Shown here: positions 7,338-13,945 of the stretch, piece by piece
Layout: the number at the start of each line of letters is the position of its first letter
Position numbering within the stretch: position 1 is the stretch's first letter
Assembly (NCBI GenBank): GCA_036401755.1
Contig: DASWUD010000179.1
Location: 1 to 13,945 of the forward strand
Direction of reading: 5' to 3'
Length of the DNA stretch: 13,945 nucleotides
Source of the DNA: DASWUD01 sp036401755
Lineage (GTDB): Bacteria; Pseudomonadota; Gammaproteobacteria; Thiohalomonadales; Thiohalomonadaceae
Position numbers and translations under genes: made by a program
Notes under the pieces: model-generated
Told to the model about the DNA's origin: nothing
The model's input: the letters and a program-made list of their open reading frames with translations, nothing else
Databases searched by the model: none

Positions 7338-8297
7338 CTACTGCCCTCGTGCGATGGCTGCGCTATCACTCGTGAGCTCCTTCATACCCGCCTCCACCTC
7401 GCGCCACGCCAGTGTCTCCTGCAAGGGTGGCCCGTTACTGCGCCGTGAGGTGAATCGCACCACCGCTTCCAGCCCTTCGCGCACACCGCTGTCGAGGCGT
7501 GCCTCGCAATGGATGGTGAAGACATGCCCTGCCACCGTCGTGTTGCGCGCTGCGGGAGTGGTGTTTGCCGAGTCCTCGTTCTGTGCCTCTTCGAAGCTGG
7601 TGAGCAGCGCCTCTTCCTTGAGGTGGGGAAAGGCGCGCAGCAGTGCCCCCTTGCTATCGAGATTGAGAGTGCGTGCGCCTGAATAGATCGTGACGGCGGG
7701 GGCGAGGCGATGATAGAGCGGTGCGCTCATCCCCAGTACCAGCGCCAGCTCCTCGACGCTTTTAAAGGGTGCATTGCGCGGCTGATAGTTGCGACCGGCC
7801 GCCTGATACTCTGCGGCTTCGGCACCCTGGAGGCGGCGCAACTCGTCACTGTCGCGCCAGTCGAGGATGGCATCGACCAGCCGCGCCCGCTCCGTTTCAT
7901 CTTCCACATCGGCCGCGTGCAGGAGTACATCAAGCAGGGGGGCCGAGGCGAAGTTGAGATCGACCTTGCCCGCCTCGTCGACCACATAAATCCACAAGGT
8001 TGCATTGTCGAACCGGGCCTCATAGACAGCACCATCCGTACTCAACTGACGCATCGCGATGGGACGGCTCAGTTCAAGCAGCGCCAGCTGGATGCCTGCC
8101 TGGGCGGCGGCGGTGGCCTTGGCCGATTCGATAAGATTGCCCGTCACCGCCGTTTCGCCACGCTGCAAGGTGGTGAGACTCACCGCCATCATCGCCAGCA
8201 GCGCTACCAGCCACAACACGATCGCCAGCGCGATGCCCGCCTGCTTGCGGTCGCCACGACCAAAGATCTTTATGGCGGGTGCGCTGGCGAACTTCAT
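7338..8297 (-). CDS. gspK: Type II secretion minor pseudopilin GspK
   Basis: This 319-aa protein is the largest minor pseudopilin and caps the pseudopilus tip. It has a 21-residue basic leader ending KQAG, cleaved before IALAIVLWLVALLAM. The residue at +5 of the mature protein is Ile rather than the Glu of other pseudopilins, as is characteristic of GspK. The periplasmic domain shows VVDEAGKVDLNFAS, ILDWRDSDE and FKSVEELALVLGM, typical of the GspK helical inserted domain. The length is normal for the family. Its ATG overlaps the gspJ stop by 4 bp (ATGA). GspK forms a tip complex with GspI and GspJ. In most T2SS operons gspL follows directly, but here a 228-bp gap and then gspC follow. Confidence 0.92.
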   Translation of the reverse strand: MKFASAPAIKIFGRGDRKQAGIALAIVLWLVALLAMMAVSLTTLQRGETAVTGNLIESAKATAAAQAGIQLALLELSRPIAMRQLSTDGAVYEARFDNATLWIYVVDEAGKVDLNFASAPLLDVLLHAADVEDETERARLVDAILDWRDSDELRRLQGAEAAEYQAAGRNYQPRNAPFKSVEELALVLGMSAPLYHRLAPAVTIYSGARTLNLDSKGALLRAFPHLKEEALLTSFEEAQNEDSANTTPAARNTTVAGHVFTIHCEARLDSGVREGLEAVVRFTSRRSNGPPLQETLAWREVEAGMKELTSDSAAIARGQ

Positions 8298-8905
8298 CGC
8301 GCCCTCTCGGTGGGCAGCATCACCACCATCTCCATCCGCTCACCCGGTGCTGTATTGCGCGCCAGCGTGACACGCACCATGCGTGGCAGGTGCTCGTTGT
8401 CATGCCAAAGGTCGAGCCACTCTGCCTCTTCGGGCGCGGCATTGTAGTAGCTGAAGGCCCCTGCTTCGATGTGGTCGAGAAGCAGCGCCGTTTCGGGTTG
8501 GGGTGGCCAGCTGCGCAGGGGACCCGGAGCGTAGGGTTGGTAGTCGAGCAGCAACTGCTCTCCCTGCGCGCCACGTTCGAAATGCAATCGGTACTGGTAG
8601 AGGCCGGCGAGGCGCTCGCCCTGCGTCGGTGCCGGGGCGACGAACTCCAGCTTTTGCGCCTCACCGCGAAAGCTCACGTGCGGGTCTGTCGTCATCTCGA
8701 GCAGCGGGCGCGCCTGCGCCAAGTGGCGTTGCACCACAATGCGCGTGACGCGCAGCTCCTCCAGGGTGTCGGCCAGCCGATCGGTGCGCTCCAGACTGCG
8801 CGTGCCAAGTCGCAACGCGGCGAAGGAGATTGTGAGCGCCAGCGTGATCAGCAGCATGGCTATGAGCAGTTCGATGAGGGTGAAGCCAGCGGTTTTGGCG
8901 TTCAT
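8294..8905 (-). CDS. gspJ: Type II secretion minor pseudopilin GspJ
   Basis: This 203-aa protein has a short prepilin leader (MNAKTAG) cleaved before FTLIELLIAMLLITLALTISFAALRLG, with the conserved Glu at +5 of the mature protein. The periplasmic part includes LVVQRHLAQARPL-like helix sequence and beta segments such as GLYQYRLHFE, and its length is normal for GspJ. It belongs to the GspI-J-K tip complex that starts pseudopilus assembly. Its ATG overlaps the gspI stop (ATGA), and its own stop overlaps the gspK ATG, so translation of the three genes is probably coupled. The leader would be cut and methylated by the prepilin peptidase GspO/PilD, which is not encoded in this window. Confidence 0.92.
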   Translation of the reverse strand: MNAKTAGFTLIELLIAMLLITLALTISFAALRLGTRSLERTDRLADTLEELRVTRIVVQRHLAQARPLLEMTTDPHVSFRGEAQKLEFVAPAPTQGERLAGLYQYRLHFERGAQGEQLLLDYQPYAPGPLRSWPPQPETALLLDHIEAGAFSYYNAAPEEAEWLDLWHDNEHLPRMVRVTLARNTAPGERMEMVVMLPTERAR

Positions 8906-9288
8906 GGCGTCGGCACCAACCGCAAGGTGGAGAGTTCGATGAGCCGGGTGTGCCCACCGTCACGCCAGCTAGTTTGGACATCGATGCGATAGAGCAGCAG
9001 CGCCGTTTCGGTGGCTTCAGTGGGGTATACGCTCACCTCACTGCGCCAGAGCAGCCCCCCCTCCCCTTCCCCCTGGTAGATCTCGGGGTGCAACTGATTT
9101 GGCGCGATACCCTGCAGATAGTTCATGCGCGCCTCGGCCAGTACCAGCGCGCGCTGGTAGTCGCTGGCCAGGGTGGTGTTGCGTACGCCACTGCCGAACA
9201 TTGCAAGCAGGGTGGTGACCGCCATGGCGAGAATGGCGAAGGCCACCACCACCTCCAGCAGGGTGAAGCCACGCTGTGGCTGGTTCAC
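8902..9288 (-). CDS. gspI: Type II secretion minor pseudopilin GspI
   Basis: This 128-aa protein starts at GTG 9288, giving leader MNQPQRG and mature FTLLEVVVAFAILAMAVTTLLAMF, with Glu at +5. The GTG overlaps the gspH stop as GTGA and has GAGGT about 9 nt upstream. This fits GspI length better than the upstream ATG at 9330, which would add a 14-residue Gly-rich extension inside gspH. The mature part has QRALVLAEARMNYLQG, matching the GspI pattern of a helix ending near an AxxxAxxxL region. GspI nucleates the I-J-K tip complex. Confidence 0.9.
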   Translation of the reverse strand: MNQPQRGFTLLEVVVAFAILAMAVTTLLAMFGSGVRNTTLASDYQRALVLAEARMNYLQGIAPNQLHPEIYQGEGEGGLLWRSEVSVYPTEATETALLLYRIDVQTSWRDGGHTRLIELSTLRLVPTP

Positions 9289-9758
9289 GGCGCGGTTACC
9301 TCGCTCGCCACCACCCGCCCCGACAGCCACACCACATCGATCCTTTCAGCGGCACGCGGTGTGGCGAGGGTGATGCGCCCGCCACTGCTGCTGCCGTCGG
9401 CGTAGAAACGAATGGCACCGCTGCCACTGCCGCGCAGTTCGTTCTCGGCGGTGGTCATGGTCAGTTCGAGGGAGGATGGCAGGGTGACTTCATCATGTCC
9501 CTCCACCTGGTAGTGCCGCTGCTCCAGATTGAGGATGAAGGCCACTGGCGTGCGCTTGGCCACGGCACTACTGCGTGCCTGGCGCAGTGCCGCGCTCAGC
9601 TGCCGGGTGGCGGCATGCAGTTCGGTGGTGGAGGCGGCGGAAGAGAAAAATGGCGGGGCGATCGCAAACAGACCGGCGATGATGGCCAGCACCACCAGCA
9701 GCTCGAACAGGGTGTAGCCGCGCGGTGACAGACTACTCCCAGCCGAGAACGTCGCCAT
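9285..9758 (-). CDS. gspH: Type II secretion minor pseudopilin GspH
   Basis: This 157-aa protein has leader MATFSAGSSLSPRG, then mature YTLFELLVVLAIIAGLFAIAPPFF with Glu at +5. The first mature residue is Tyr instead of the usual Phe, a tolerated variation. The helix LHAATRQLSAALRQARSSAVAKRTPVAFIL is typical of the GspH/FimT family, and the C-terminal part holds beta segments ending IRFYADGSSSGGRITL. GspH is a minor pseudopilin placed just below the tip. ATG 9758 lies inside the last codons of gspG (26-bp overlap) and has AAGG 5 nt upstream. The open frame runs further back to 9824, but that extension only reads gspG in another frame. Confidence 0.9.
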   Translation of the reverse strand: MATFSAGSSLSPRGYTLFELLVVLAIIAGLFAIAPPFFSSAASTTELHAATRQLSAALRQARSSAVAKRTPVAFILNLEQRHYQVEGHDEVTLPSSLELTMTTAENELRGSGSGAIRFYADGSSSGGRITLATPRAAERIDVVWLSGRVVASEVTAP

Positions 9759-10170
9759 CCTCACCTTCGCCACCCGCAGCATTGTCGGCCCCCAGCGAAA
9801 AGAGATCGTAGACATTCTGCTCACCGGGGTAGCGGTAGTGGTAATCGCTACCCCACGGGTCCTTCGGTACCACCTTCTTTTTCAGATAGGGACCGTTCCA
9901 CTGCGCCTCCTTGCCGGGCGGGGCCTGCACCAGTGCATTGAGCCCCTCCTCGGCACTGGGATAGTGCCCCATCTCCAGTCGATAGAGATCGAGCGCCGCA
10001 CTCAGCTCCTCGATTTGCAGGCGAGCCGTCTTGGTCTTCGACGAACCCAGGTATTTCATCACCTGGGGGCCCACCAGGCCGGCCAGCATGCCGAGGATCA
10101 CCAACACCACCAACAGCTCGATCAATGTGAAGCCGCGCGCTCCTTTATATGACTGCCTGTTACGCCTCAT
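9733..10170 (-). CDS. gspG: Type II secretion major pseudopilin GspG
   Basis: This 145-aa protein has leader MRRNRQSYKGARG, cleaved before FTLIELLVVLVILGMLAGLVGPQVM, with Glu at +5 of the mature protein. The globular part has LYRLEMGHYPSAEEGLNAL and WNGPYLKKKVVPKDPWGSDYHY, both highly conserved in GspG. It ends with LFSLGADNAAGGEGEDGDV (123-141), the acidic loop that binds the calcium ion needed for stability. It polymerises into the periplasmic pseudopilus that pushes substrates through the secretin. A strong AAGGAGA lies 9 nt before the ATG, fitting the high expression expected of the major subunit. It follows gspF by 30 bp. Confidence 0.96.
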   Translation of the reverse strand: MRRNRQSYKGARGFTLIELLVVLVILGMLAGLVGPQVMKYLGSSKTKTARLQIEELSAALDLYRLEMGHYPSAEEGLNALVQAPPGKEAQWNGPYLKKKVVPKDPWGSDYHYRYPGEQNVYDLFSLGADNAAGGEGEDGDVLGWE

Positions 10171-10200
10171 GAGTCGAATCTCCTTGTGTTAGTTATGCGC

Positions 10201-11403
10201 CTACAGGGCGAGATCGTTGATGCTGAGGATCGCCAGCAGGATCGATACGATGATGCTGCCCACGATCAGCCCCAGGCCGACGATCAGCAGCGGCTCCAGC
10301 AGCGCCAGCGCCCGCTGCACCGCGAGACGCGCCTCGCGTTCGAGGATCTCCGCCAGTTGCAGCAGCATCGCCTCCAGCTGGCCGGTCTCCTCGCCAACAC
10401 GCACCAGATGAATCGCCAGCGGCGGAAAGCCATCATGGGTCGCCATCTGGCTCGCCAGCGTCGCCCCCTCCTTCACCCCCTCGGCCACGCGACCAACGCT
10501 ATTTTGGAGTGACAGACTGGTGAGGGTTTCGCGCACGATCTGCAACGCGTTCAGCAGCGGCACACCATTGTCGAGCAGGGTGGAGAGGGTGCGTGCAAAG
10601 AGCGCGATCTGGATCCGGTTCAGCACCTCACCGAGCAGTGGCCAGCCATGGAGGCGCCGCTCCCAGCGCAGGCGTGACACCGGCTGCGACCACTGGTGGC
10701 GGAGCAGCCGCACCGCTCCCAGCACCAGCAACGCGCCAAGCCACCAGTAACTGCGCAATCCCTCACCGATGGCACTGACGATGCGCGTGGCGAGTGGCAG
10801 CTGGCGCCCCATCTCACTGAACATCACGCTGAACTGCGGCACCACGAAGATCATCAGCAGCATCAGCGTGGTGACGGTTACCATCACCAGCAGCGCCGGA
10901 TAGATGAGCGCGCTTTTCACACTCTCCTTCAGCGTATCGAGCTGCTCCGTTGCATCGGCAAGGCGCAGCATCACCTTGCCGAGAGCCCCCGACGCCTCGC
11001 CGGCGCGCACCATGTTGAGGTGAAAGCGGCTGAACAGATGGGGGTGCGGCTCCATCGCCTGCGAGAGGGACTGGCCGTTGCGCACCCCGTCCAGCATCTG
11101 GTTGAGCAGAGGGCGCGCTGCATCGTCACGCGCGGTGTCGATCTGCATCGACAAGGCACGCTCCAGAGGAATGCCGGCCGCCAGCAAGGTACCCACATCG
11201 CGTGCAAAGCGCGCCACCTGCAGCGGGCGGCGGCGGCGCACCGGCGCGCGCAGCCAGCGCGCCCCGCGCGCCGGGGTGGCGCTGATGGGGGCGTGGCCGA
11301 GCGCCTTGAGCCGCTGCAGGGCATCGAGTTCGGTCGCTGCCTCCAGCTCCCCTTCCAGCAGCGCCCCTTCTGCATCCACTGCCTTGTAGCGAAACAGTCC
11401 CAT
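10201..11403 (-). CDS. gspF: Type II secretion inner-membrane platform protein GspF
   Basis: This 400-aa protein starts MGLFRYKAVDAEG and contains two tandem T2SSF domains. The first begins near residue 65 (ARFARDVGTLLAAGIPLERAL) and the second near 268 (LFARTLSTLLDNGVPLLNAL). Three membrane segments are visible at about 167-188, 219-235 and 370-393. Each cytoplasmic domain ends with the family pattern RAGEASGALG (133-142) or RVGEETGQLE (335-344). GspF is the polytopic core that couples the ATPase GspE to pseudopilin insertion. The length is normal. The start lies 1 bp after the gspE stop, so coupling is likely. Confidence 0.95.
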   Translation of the reverse strand: MGLFRYKAVDAEGALLEGELEAATELDALQRLKALGHAPISATPARGARWLRAPVRRRRPLQVARFARDVGTLLAAGIPLERALSMQIDTARDDAARPLLNQMLDGVRNGQSLSQAMEPHPHLFSRFHLNMVRAGEASGALGKVMLRLADATEQLDTLKESVKSALIYPALLVMVTVTTLMLLMIFVVPQFSVMFSEMGRQLPLATRIVSAIGEGLRSYWWLGALLVLGAVRLLRHQWSQPVSRLRWERRLHGWPLLGEVLNRIQIALFARTLSTLLDNGVPLLNALQIVRETLTSLSLQNSVGRVAEGVKEGATLASQMATHDGFPPLAIHLVRVGEETGQLEAMLLQLAEILEREARLAVQRALALLEPLLIVGLGLIVGSIIVSILLAILSINDLAL

Positions 11404-11404
11404 C

Positions 11405-13093
11405 TCATTCGGCGCGCGTAACGCGCAGCACCTCGTCGAGAGAGGTCATGCCGGCCTGCGCCTTGGCGAGACCGTCCTGATACATGGTGCGCATCCCCTG
11501 CGTTACTGCCGCCGCGGCAATCTCATGGGCATCGGCATGGCGCAGAATCAAGGCGCGGATCGCATCGGTGATGGCAAGGATCTCGATGATTGCCACCCGG
11601 CCGTGATAGCCGCTACCGCCACACTGCTCGCAGCCGACGGCGCGGTAGAGGTGGCTGGCGTCGGGAGGCAGCCGCACCTCGTGCGCCAGTTCCGGGGTGA
11701 CCGCATAGGCCTCGCGACAGTGGGGACAGAGGCGGCGCACCAAACGCTGCGCCAGCGCACCGTTCAACGTCGAGGTGACCAGATAGGCCTCGATGCCCAT
11801 GTCGAGCAGACGGGTGATACTGCTCACTGCATCGTTGGTGTGGAGGGTGGAGAGGACCAGATGGCCGGTCATCGCCGACTGCACGGCGATGCGCGCCGTC
11901 TCGGTGTCGCGCATCTCGCCGATCATGATCACGTCGGGGTCCTGGCGCAGCAGCGAACGCAGCGCGCGTGCAAAGTCGAGGCCGATGGCCGGCTTCACCT
12001 GCAGCTGGTTGACACCCTCCAGCTCGTACTCCACCGGGTCCTCCACGGTGAGGATCTTGCGGGTGGGATCGTTCAGGGTGCGCAACGCCGCGTAGAGGGT
12101 GGTGGTCTTGCCGCTGCCGGTGGGGCCGGTGACCAGCAGAATGCCGTGGGGACGCTCCAGCAGCCCCTGGAACTGCGCCAGCGAATCGGTGGCGAAACCC
12201 AGCTCCTGAAAATCGAGTTGCGCCCCCTCCTTGCGCAGCAGGCGGATCACCACGCTCTCGCCGTGCATGGTGGGCACGGTGGAGATGCGCAGATCGATCT
12301 CGCGCCCCTGGCTGTGGAGCTGGATGCGTCCATCCTGCGGCAGGCGGCGCTCGGCGATGTCGAGGCGCGCCATGATCTTGAGGCGTGAGATGACGGCGGC
12401 GCTGAGCCGCTGCGGTGGCTCCTCCTGCTCCTGCAGGATGCCGTCGATGCGGTAGCGCACCTTGAGGCGGTTTTGAAACGGCTCCACGTGCACATCGGAG
12501 GCGCCCGCCTCGACAGCGCGTTCGATGAGCAGGTTGACCAGGCGGATCACCGGTGCCTCGCTCGCCAGGTCCTTGAGGTGTTCGATATCCTCCTGGGCGA
12601 TCTCCTGCCCGCCCGGCGCCACCCCGGCGATGATCTGATCCATCACCGAGCGGCCGCTGCCGTAGAGGCGTTCGATAGCCGCATCGAGTTCGCTGGGCAA
12701 CGCCAGCTTGCGCCGCACCCGCTTGCCGCTGGTGAGCGCCACCGCGTCGGCAACGAGGCGATCGTGGGGATCGGCCACGGCCAACTCCAGCTCGTCATTT
12801 TTGACTGTCAGCGGCACCGCCAGATGGTGGCGCAGGAATTTGGCAGCGAACTGTTCGGGTAGCACCGGCTCGGCGGGGTACTCGTCACTTCTCACCAGCG
12901 GCATGCCCAGTTGGCGCGCCACCATCTCCACCACGTCGCGCTCGGACACCAGACCGAGCCGCACCAGGATCGCGCCAAGCCGCTCCTCGCGCTGCTTGCC
13001 GATCGCCAGCGCACGCTCCAGGTCGGCCGGCGCCACTTTGCCGGCAGCCACCAGCGCATCACCGATCCTGCCCGGTGTCTCGTTACAACTCAT
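11405..13093 (-). CDS. gspE: Type II secretion system assembly ATPase GspE
   Basis: This 562-aa secretion ATPase has an N-terminal MshEN/N1E-type region (about 8-150), a second N-terminal domain including EAPVIRLVNLLIERAVEAGASDVHVEP (179-205), and the ATPase core. The core holds Walker A GPTGSGKTTTLY (323-334), the Asp box VEDPVEYEL (350-358), Walker B DPDVIMIGEMRD (385-396) and the His box GHLVLSTLHTND (410-421). A CPHC (456-459) and CEQC (488-491) pair forms the zinc-binding C-terminal metal domain of GspE. It hydrolyses ATP in the cytoplasm to drive pseudopilus growth. In characterised systems its N-terminal domain docks on GspL, yet no gspL is found here. ATG 13093 has GGTGA just upstream. 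It is the first gene of the minus-strand cluster and diverges from the rhodanese gene. Confidence 0.95.
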   Translation of the reverse strand: MSCNETPGRIGDALVAAGKVAPADLERALAIGKQREERLGAILVRLGLVSERDVVEMVARQLGMPLVRSDEYPAEPVLPEQFAAKFLRHHLAVPLTVKNDELELAVADPHDRLVADAVALTSGKRVRRKLALPSELDAAIERLYGSGRSVMDQIIAGVAPGGQEIAQEDIEHLKDLASEAPVIRLVNLLIERAVEAGASDVHVEPFQNRLKVRYRIDGILQEQEEPPQRLSAAVISRLKIMARLDIAERRLPQDGRIQLHSQGREIDLRISTVPTMHGESVVIRLLRKEGAQLDFQELGFATDSLAQFQGLLERPHGILLVTGPTGSGKTTTLYAALRTLNDPTRKILTVEDPVEYELEGVNQLQVKPAIGLDFARALRSLLRQDPDVIMIGEMRDTETARIAVQSAMTGHLVLSTLHTNDAVSSITRLLDMGIEAYLVTSTLNGALAQRLVRRLCPHCREAYAVTPELAHEVRLPPDASHLYRAVGCEQCGGSGYHGRVAIIEILAITDAIRALILRHADAHEIAAAAVTQGMRTMYQDGLAKAQAGMTSLDEVLRVTRAE

Positions 13094-13262
13094 CCTCTCA
13101 CCATGCCATCAAGGGCTGTTGCCATAAGTGAATCTTTATCCGTGCTGAGAATAGACCCGATGTCGCGCGGCGTGATTGGGGCGAAGACCCCAGTCGCTGC
13201 CCGGAGCCCTGGTTAGCTGGAAAACGGCACAGTTTGCGGTGCTGGATTCGTGATATCGTTTA

Positions 13263-13277
13263 GGCAGCATCGCTGCC
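13263..13277. repeat. Perfect inverted repeat in the rhodanese leader (6-bp stem, 3-nt loop)
   Basis: GGCAGC-ATC-GCTGCC lies 21 bp before the rhodanese ATG and just upstream of its ribosome-binding sequence. It could be a small leader hairpin or an operator-like dyad. There is no T-run, so it is not a terminator. The rest of the 205-bp divergent gap (13094-13298) shows no convincing -35/-10 pair by eye on either strand. Confidence 0.35.
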
Positions 13278-13298
13278 ATAAGAAAGAAAGGGGAATTC

Positions 13299-13715
13299 AT
13301 GTACCGGCTCATCACTCTGCTCGCCCTGTCGCTGGCCACCTTCTGTGCCCTCGCCGACAAGCCCGTAGCACCGCCAGCGGTGGCCGGGACTACTCAGGTC
13401 ACCGCCGAACAGCTGGTGGAGATGATCAGGAACGTACCGGAGCTGGTACTCATCGATGCCCGTAACCATGAGGAATACACCAAGGGGCATATCGAAGGGG
13501 CGCTCTCGATTCTCGATACCGATATGACCGCTGAGCTGCTGGCCAAGAGCGCGCACCACAAGGAGAGACCGCTGCTCTTTTACTGCAATGGCGAACGCTG
13601 CCTGCGCAGCGCCAATGCGGCACGAAAGGCGGTGAAGTGGGGATACCGCCGCGTCTACTGGTTGCGCGGCGGCTGGCAGGAGTGGACAAGCAAGGGGTTA
13701 CCGGTCAGCCAGTAA
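13299..13715 (+). CDS. Exported single-domain rhodanese-like protein
   Basis: This 138-aa protein starts at ATG 13299 with AAGGGG 5 nt upstream. A signal peptide (MYRLITLLALSLATFCALA) has a type I cleavage site after ALA, giving a small periplasmic protein. The rhodanese domain shows LIDARNHEEYTKGHIEGA (51-68), with Asp53 and Arg55 of the CH2A-type segment. Active-site Cys96 lies in FYCNGERCLRS, and YWLRGGWQEWTSKGLPV ends the domain. By family it may carry or transfer sulfane sulfur as a cysteine persulfide, or act as a binding domain. A second cysteine, Cys101, sits in the active-site loop, so a disulfide with Cys96 is possible. The next gene starts 28 bp downstream on the same strand, so the two may be an operon. 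The acceptor or donor cannot be named from sequence. Confidence 0.88.
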   Translation: MYRLITLLALSLATFCALADKPVAPPAVAGTTQVTAEQLVEMIRNVPELVLIDARNHEEYTKGHIEGALSILDTDMTAELLAKSAHHKERPLLFYCNGERCLRSANAARKAVKWGYRRVYWLRGGWQEWTSKGLPVSQ

Positions 13716-13743
13716 CCACGAATTCGGCTACGAGTCTACCGCA

Positions 13744-13945
13744 TTGGAACGCATCTCCTACAAAAGCATCATTCTCGCCCTGCTGGTGACACTGGCGCTG
13801 CTCAGTATCGTCCACACCCTCATCGCCAAGCTGCAGTTCCGCGATGCCGCTTTTCGCTCCCAGACAGTAAGCCTGGCACGCGTCGTCGAGGTCGCCAGCA
13901 ATGAAACATTGCGCAATCTCCACAACGAGGCCTTCACGCTGGGCA
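13744..13945 (+). CDS. N-terminus of a membrane protein, possibly a sensor (3' partial)
   Basis: An open frame with coding character starts at TTG 13744 and runs off the window end (about 67 codons visible). It reads LERISYKSIILALLVTLALL and onward, that is, a short basic cytoplasmic start, one membrane helix (about residues 9-27), then a helical charged segment with LARVVEVASNETLRNL. This pattern is usual for membrane-anchored sensors with a periplasmic domain (histidine kinases, diguanylate cyclases, chemoreceptors), but no output domain lies in the window. TTG is the only start codon in frame after the rhodanese stop, with only a weak GAG about 10 nt upstream. It may form an operon with the rhodanese. 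Confidence 0.55.
   Translation, partial: MERISYKSIILALLVTLALLSIVHTLIAKLQFRDAAFRSQTVSLARVVEVASNETLRNLHNEAFTLG

Larger units (their letters stand above)
7182..7340. repeat. 9-bp direct repeat GCACAACTA flanking the gspK-gspC gap
   Basis: GCACAACTA occurs at 7182-7190 and again at 7332-7340, exactly 150 bp apart. The second copy includes the gspK stop codon. The 141 bp between the copies have no matching terminal inverted repeats, so this is not an obvious insertion sequence with a target duplication. It may be a deletion or insertion scar, but a 9-bp repeat in this span could arise by chance at roughly the several-per-cent level. Confidence 0.4.

Noticed and set aside
7710..8447. Plus-strand open frame (about 245 codons) opposite gspK/gspJ
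   Set aside because: It is the mirror of two conserved pseudopilin genes, with no recognisable domain or convincing ribosome-binding site.

Overview
The window looks like the chromosome of a GC-rich Gammaproteobacterium. The base composition is about 60% GC by eye, the envelope genes are Gram-negative in type, and a near-complete type II secretion system (T2SS, Gsp) carries the accessory GspA/GspB pair. Protein relatedness suggests an environmental lineage (for example Chromatiales-like or Methylococcales-like), but the species cannot be fixed from the sequence alone.

Layout. (1) Positions 1-724, plus strand: the C-terminal part of an alkaline-phosphatase-fold sulfatase / LTA-synthase-like phospholipid head-group transferase. 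(2) 820-1380, plus strand: a short signal peptidase I (S26) homologue whose catalytic lysine reads as glutamine. (3) 1504-13093, minus strand: an 11.6-kb T2SS cluster. Read in its own direction the order is gspE-F-G-H-I-J-K, a ~228-bp gap, then gspC-D-A-B. (4) 13299-13715, plus strand: an exported single-domain rhodanese. (5) 13744 to the window end, plus strand: the N-terminus of a membrane protein, possibly a sensor.

How the genes work together. GspE (ATPase) and GspF (platform) drive assembly of a pseudopilus of GspG (major subunit) and GspH/I/J/K (minor tip subunits). GspC links the inner-membrane platform to the outer-membrane secretin GspD, through which folded periplasmic proteins leave the cell. 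GspA (AAA+ ATPase with a peptidoglycan-binding end) and GspB form the complex that helps the secretin pass or insert through peptidoglycan. gspH, gspI, gspJ and gspK overlap one another by 4 bp or, for gspG/gspH, by 26 bp, which indicates translational coupling. gspK and gspC are separated by the only sizeable internal gap, which may hold a second promoter.

Main oddities. No gspL or gspM lies between gspK and gspC or anywhere else in the window. GspD has a lipobox and is probably a self-piloting lipoprotein secretin, yet it is encoded with GspAB. The signal-peptidase homologue has lost both the dyad lysine and the serine that positions it, while keeping the nucleophilic serine and the rest of the fold. 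The rhodanese has a second cysteine in its active-site loop. No tRNA, rRNA, CRISPR array, insertion sequence or strong rho-independent terminator was seen.
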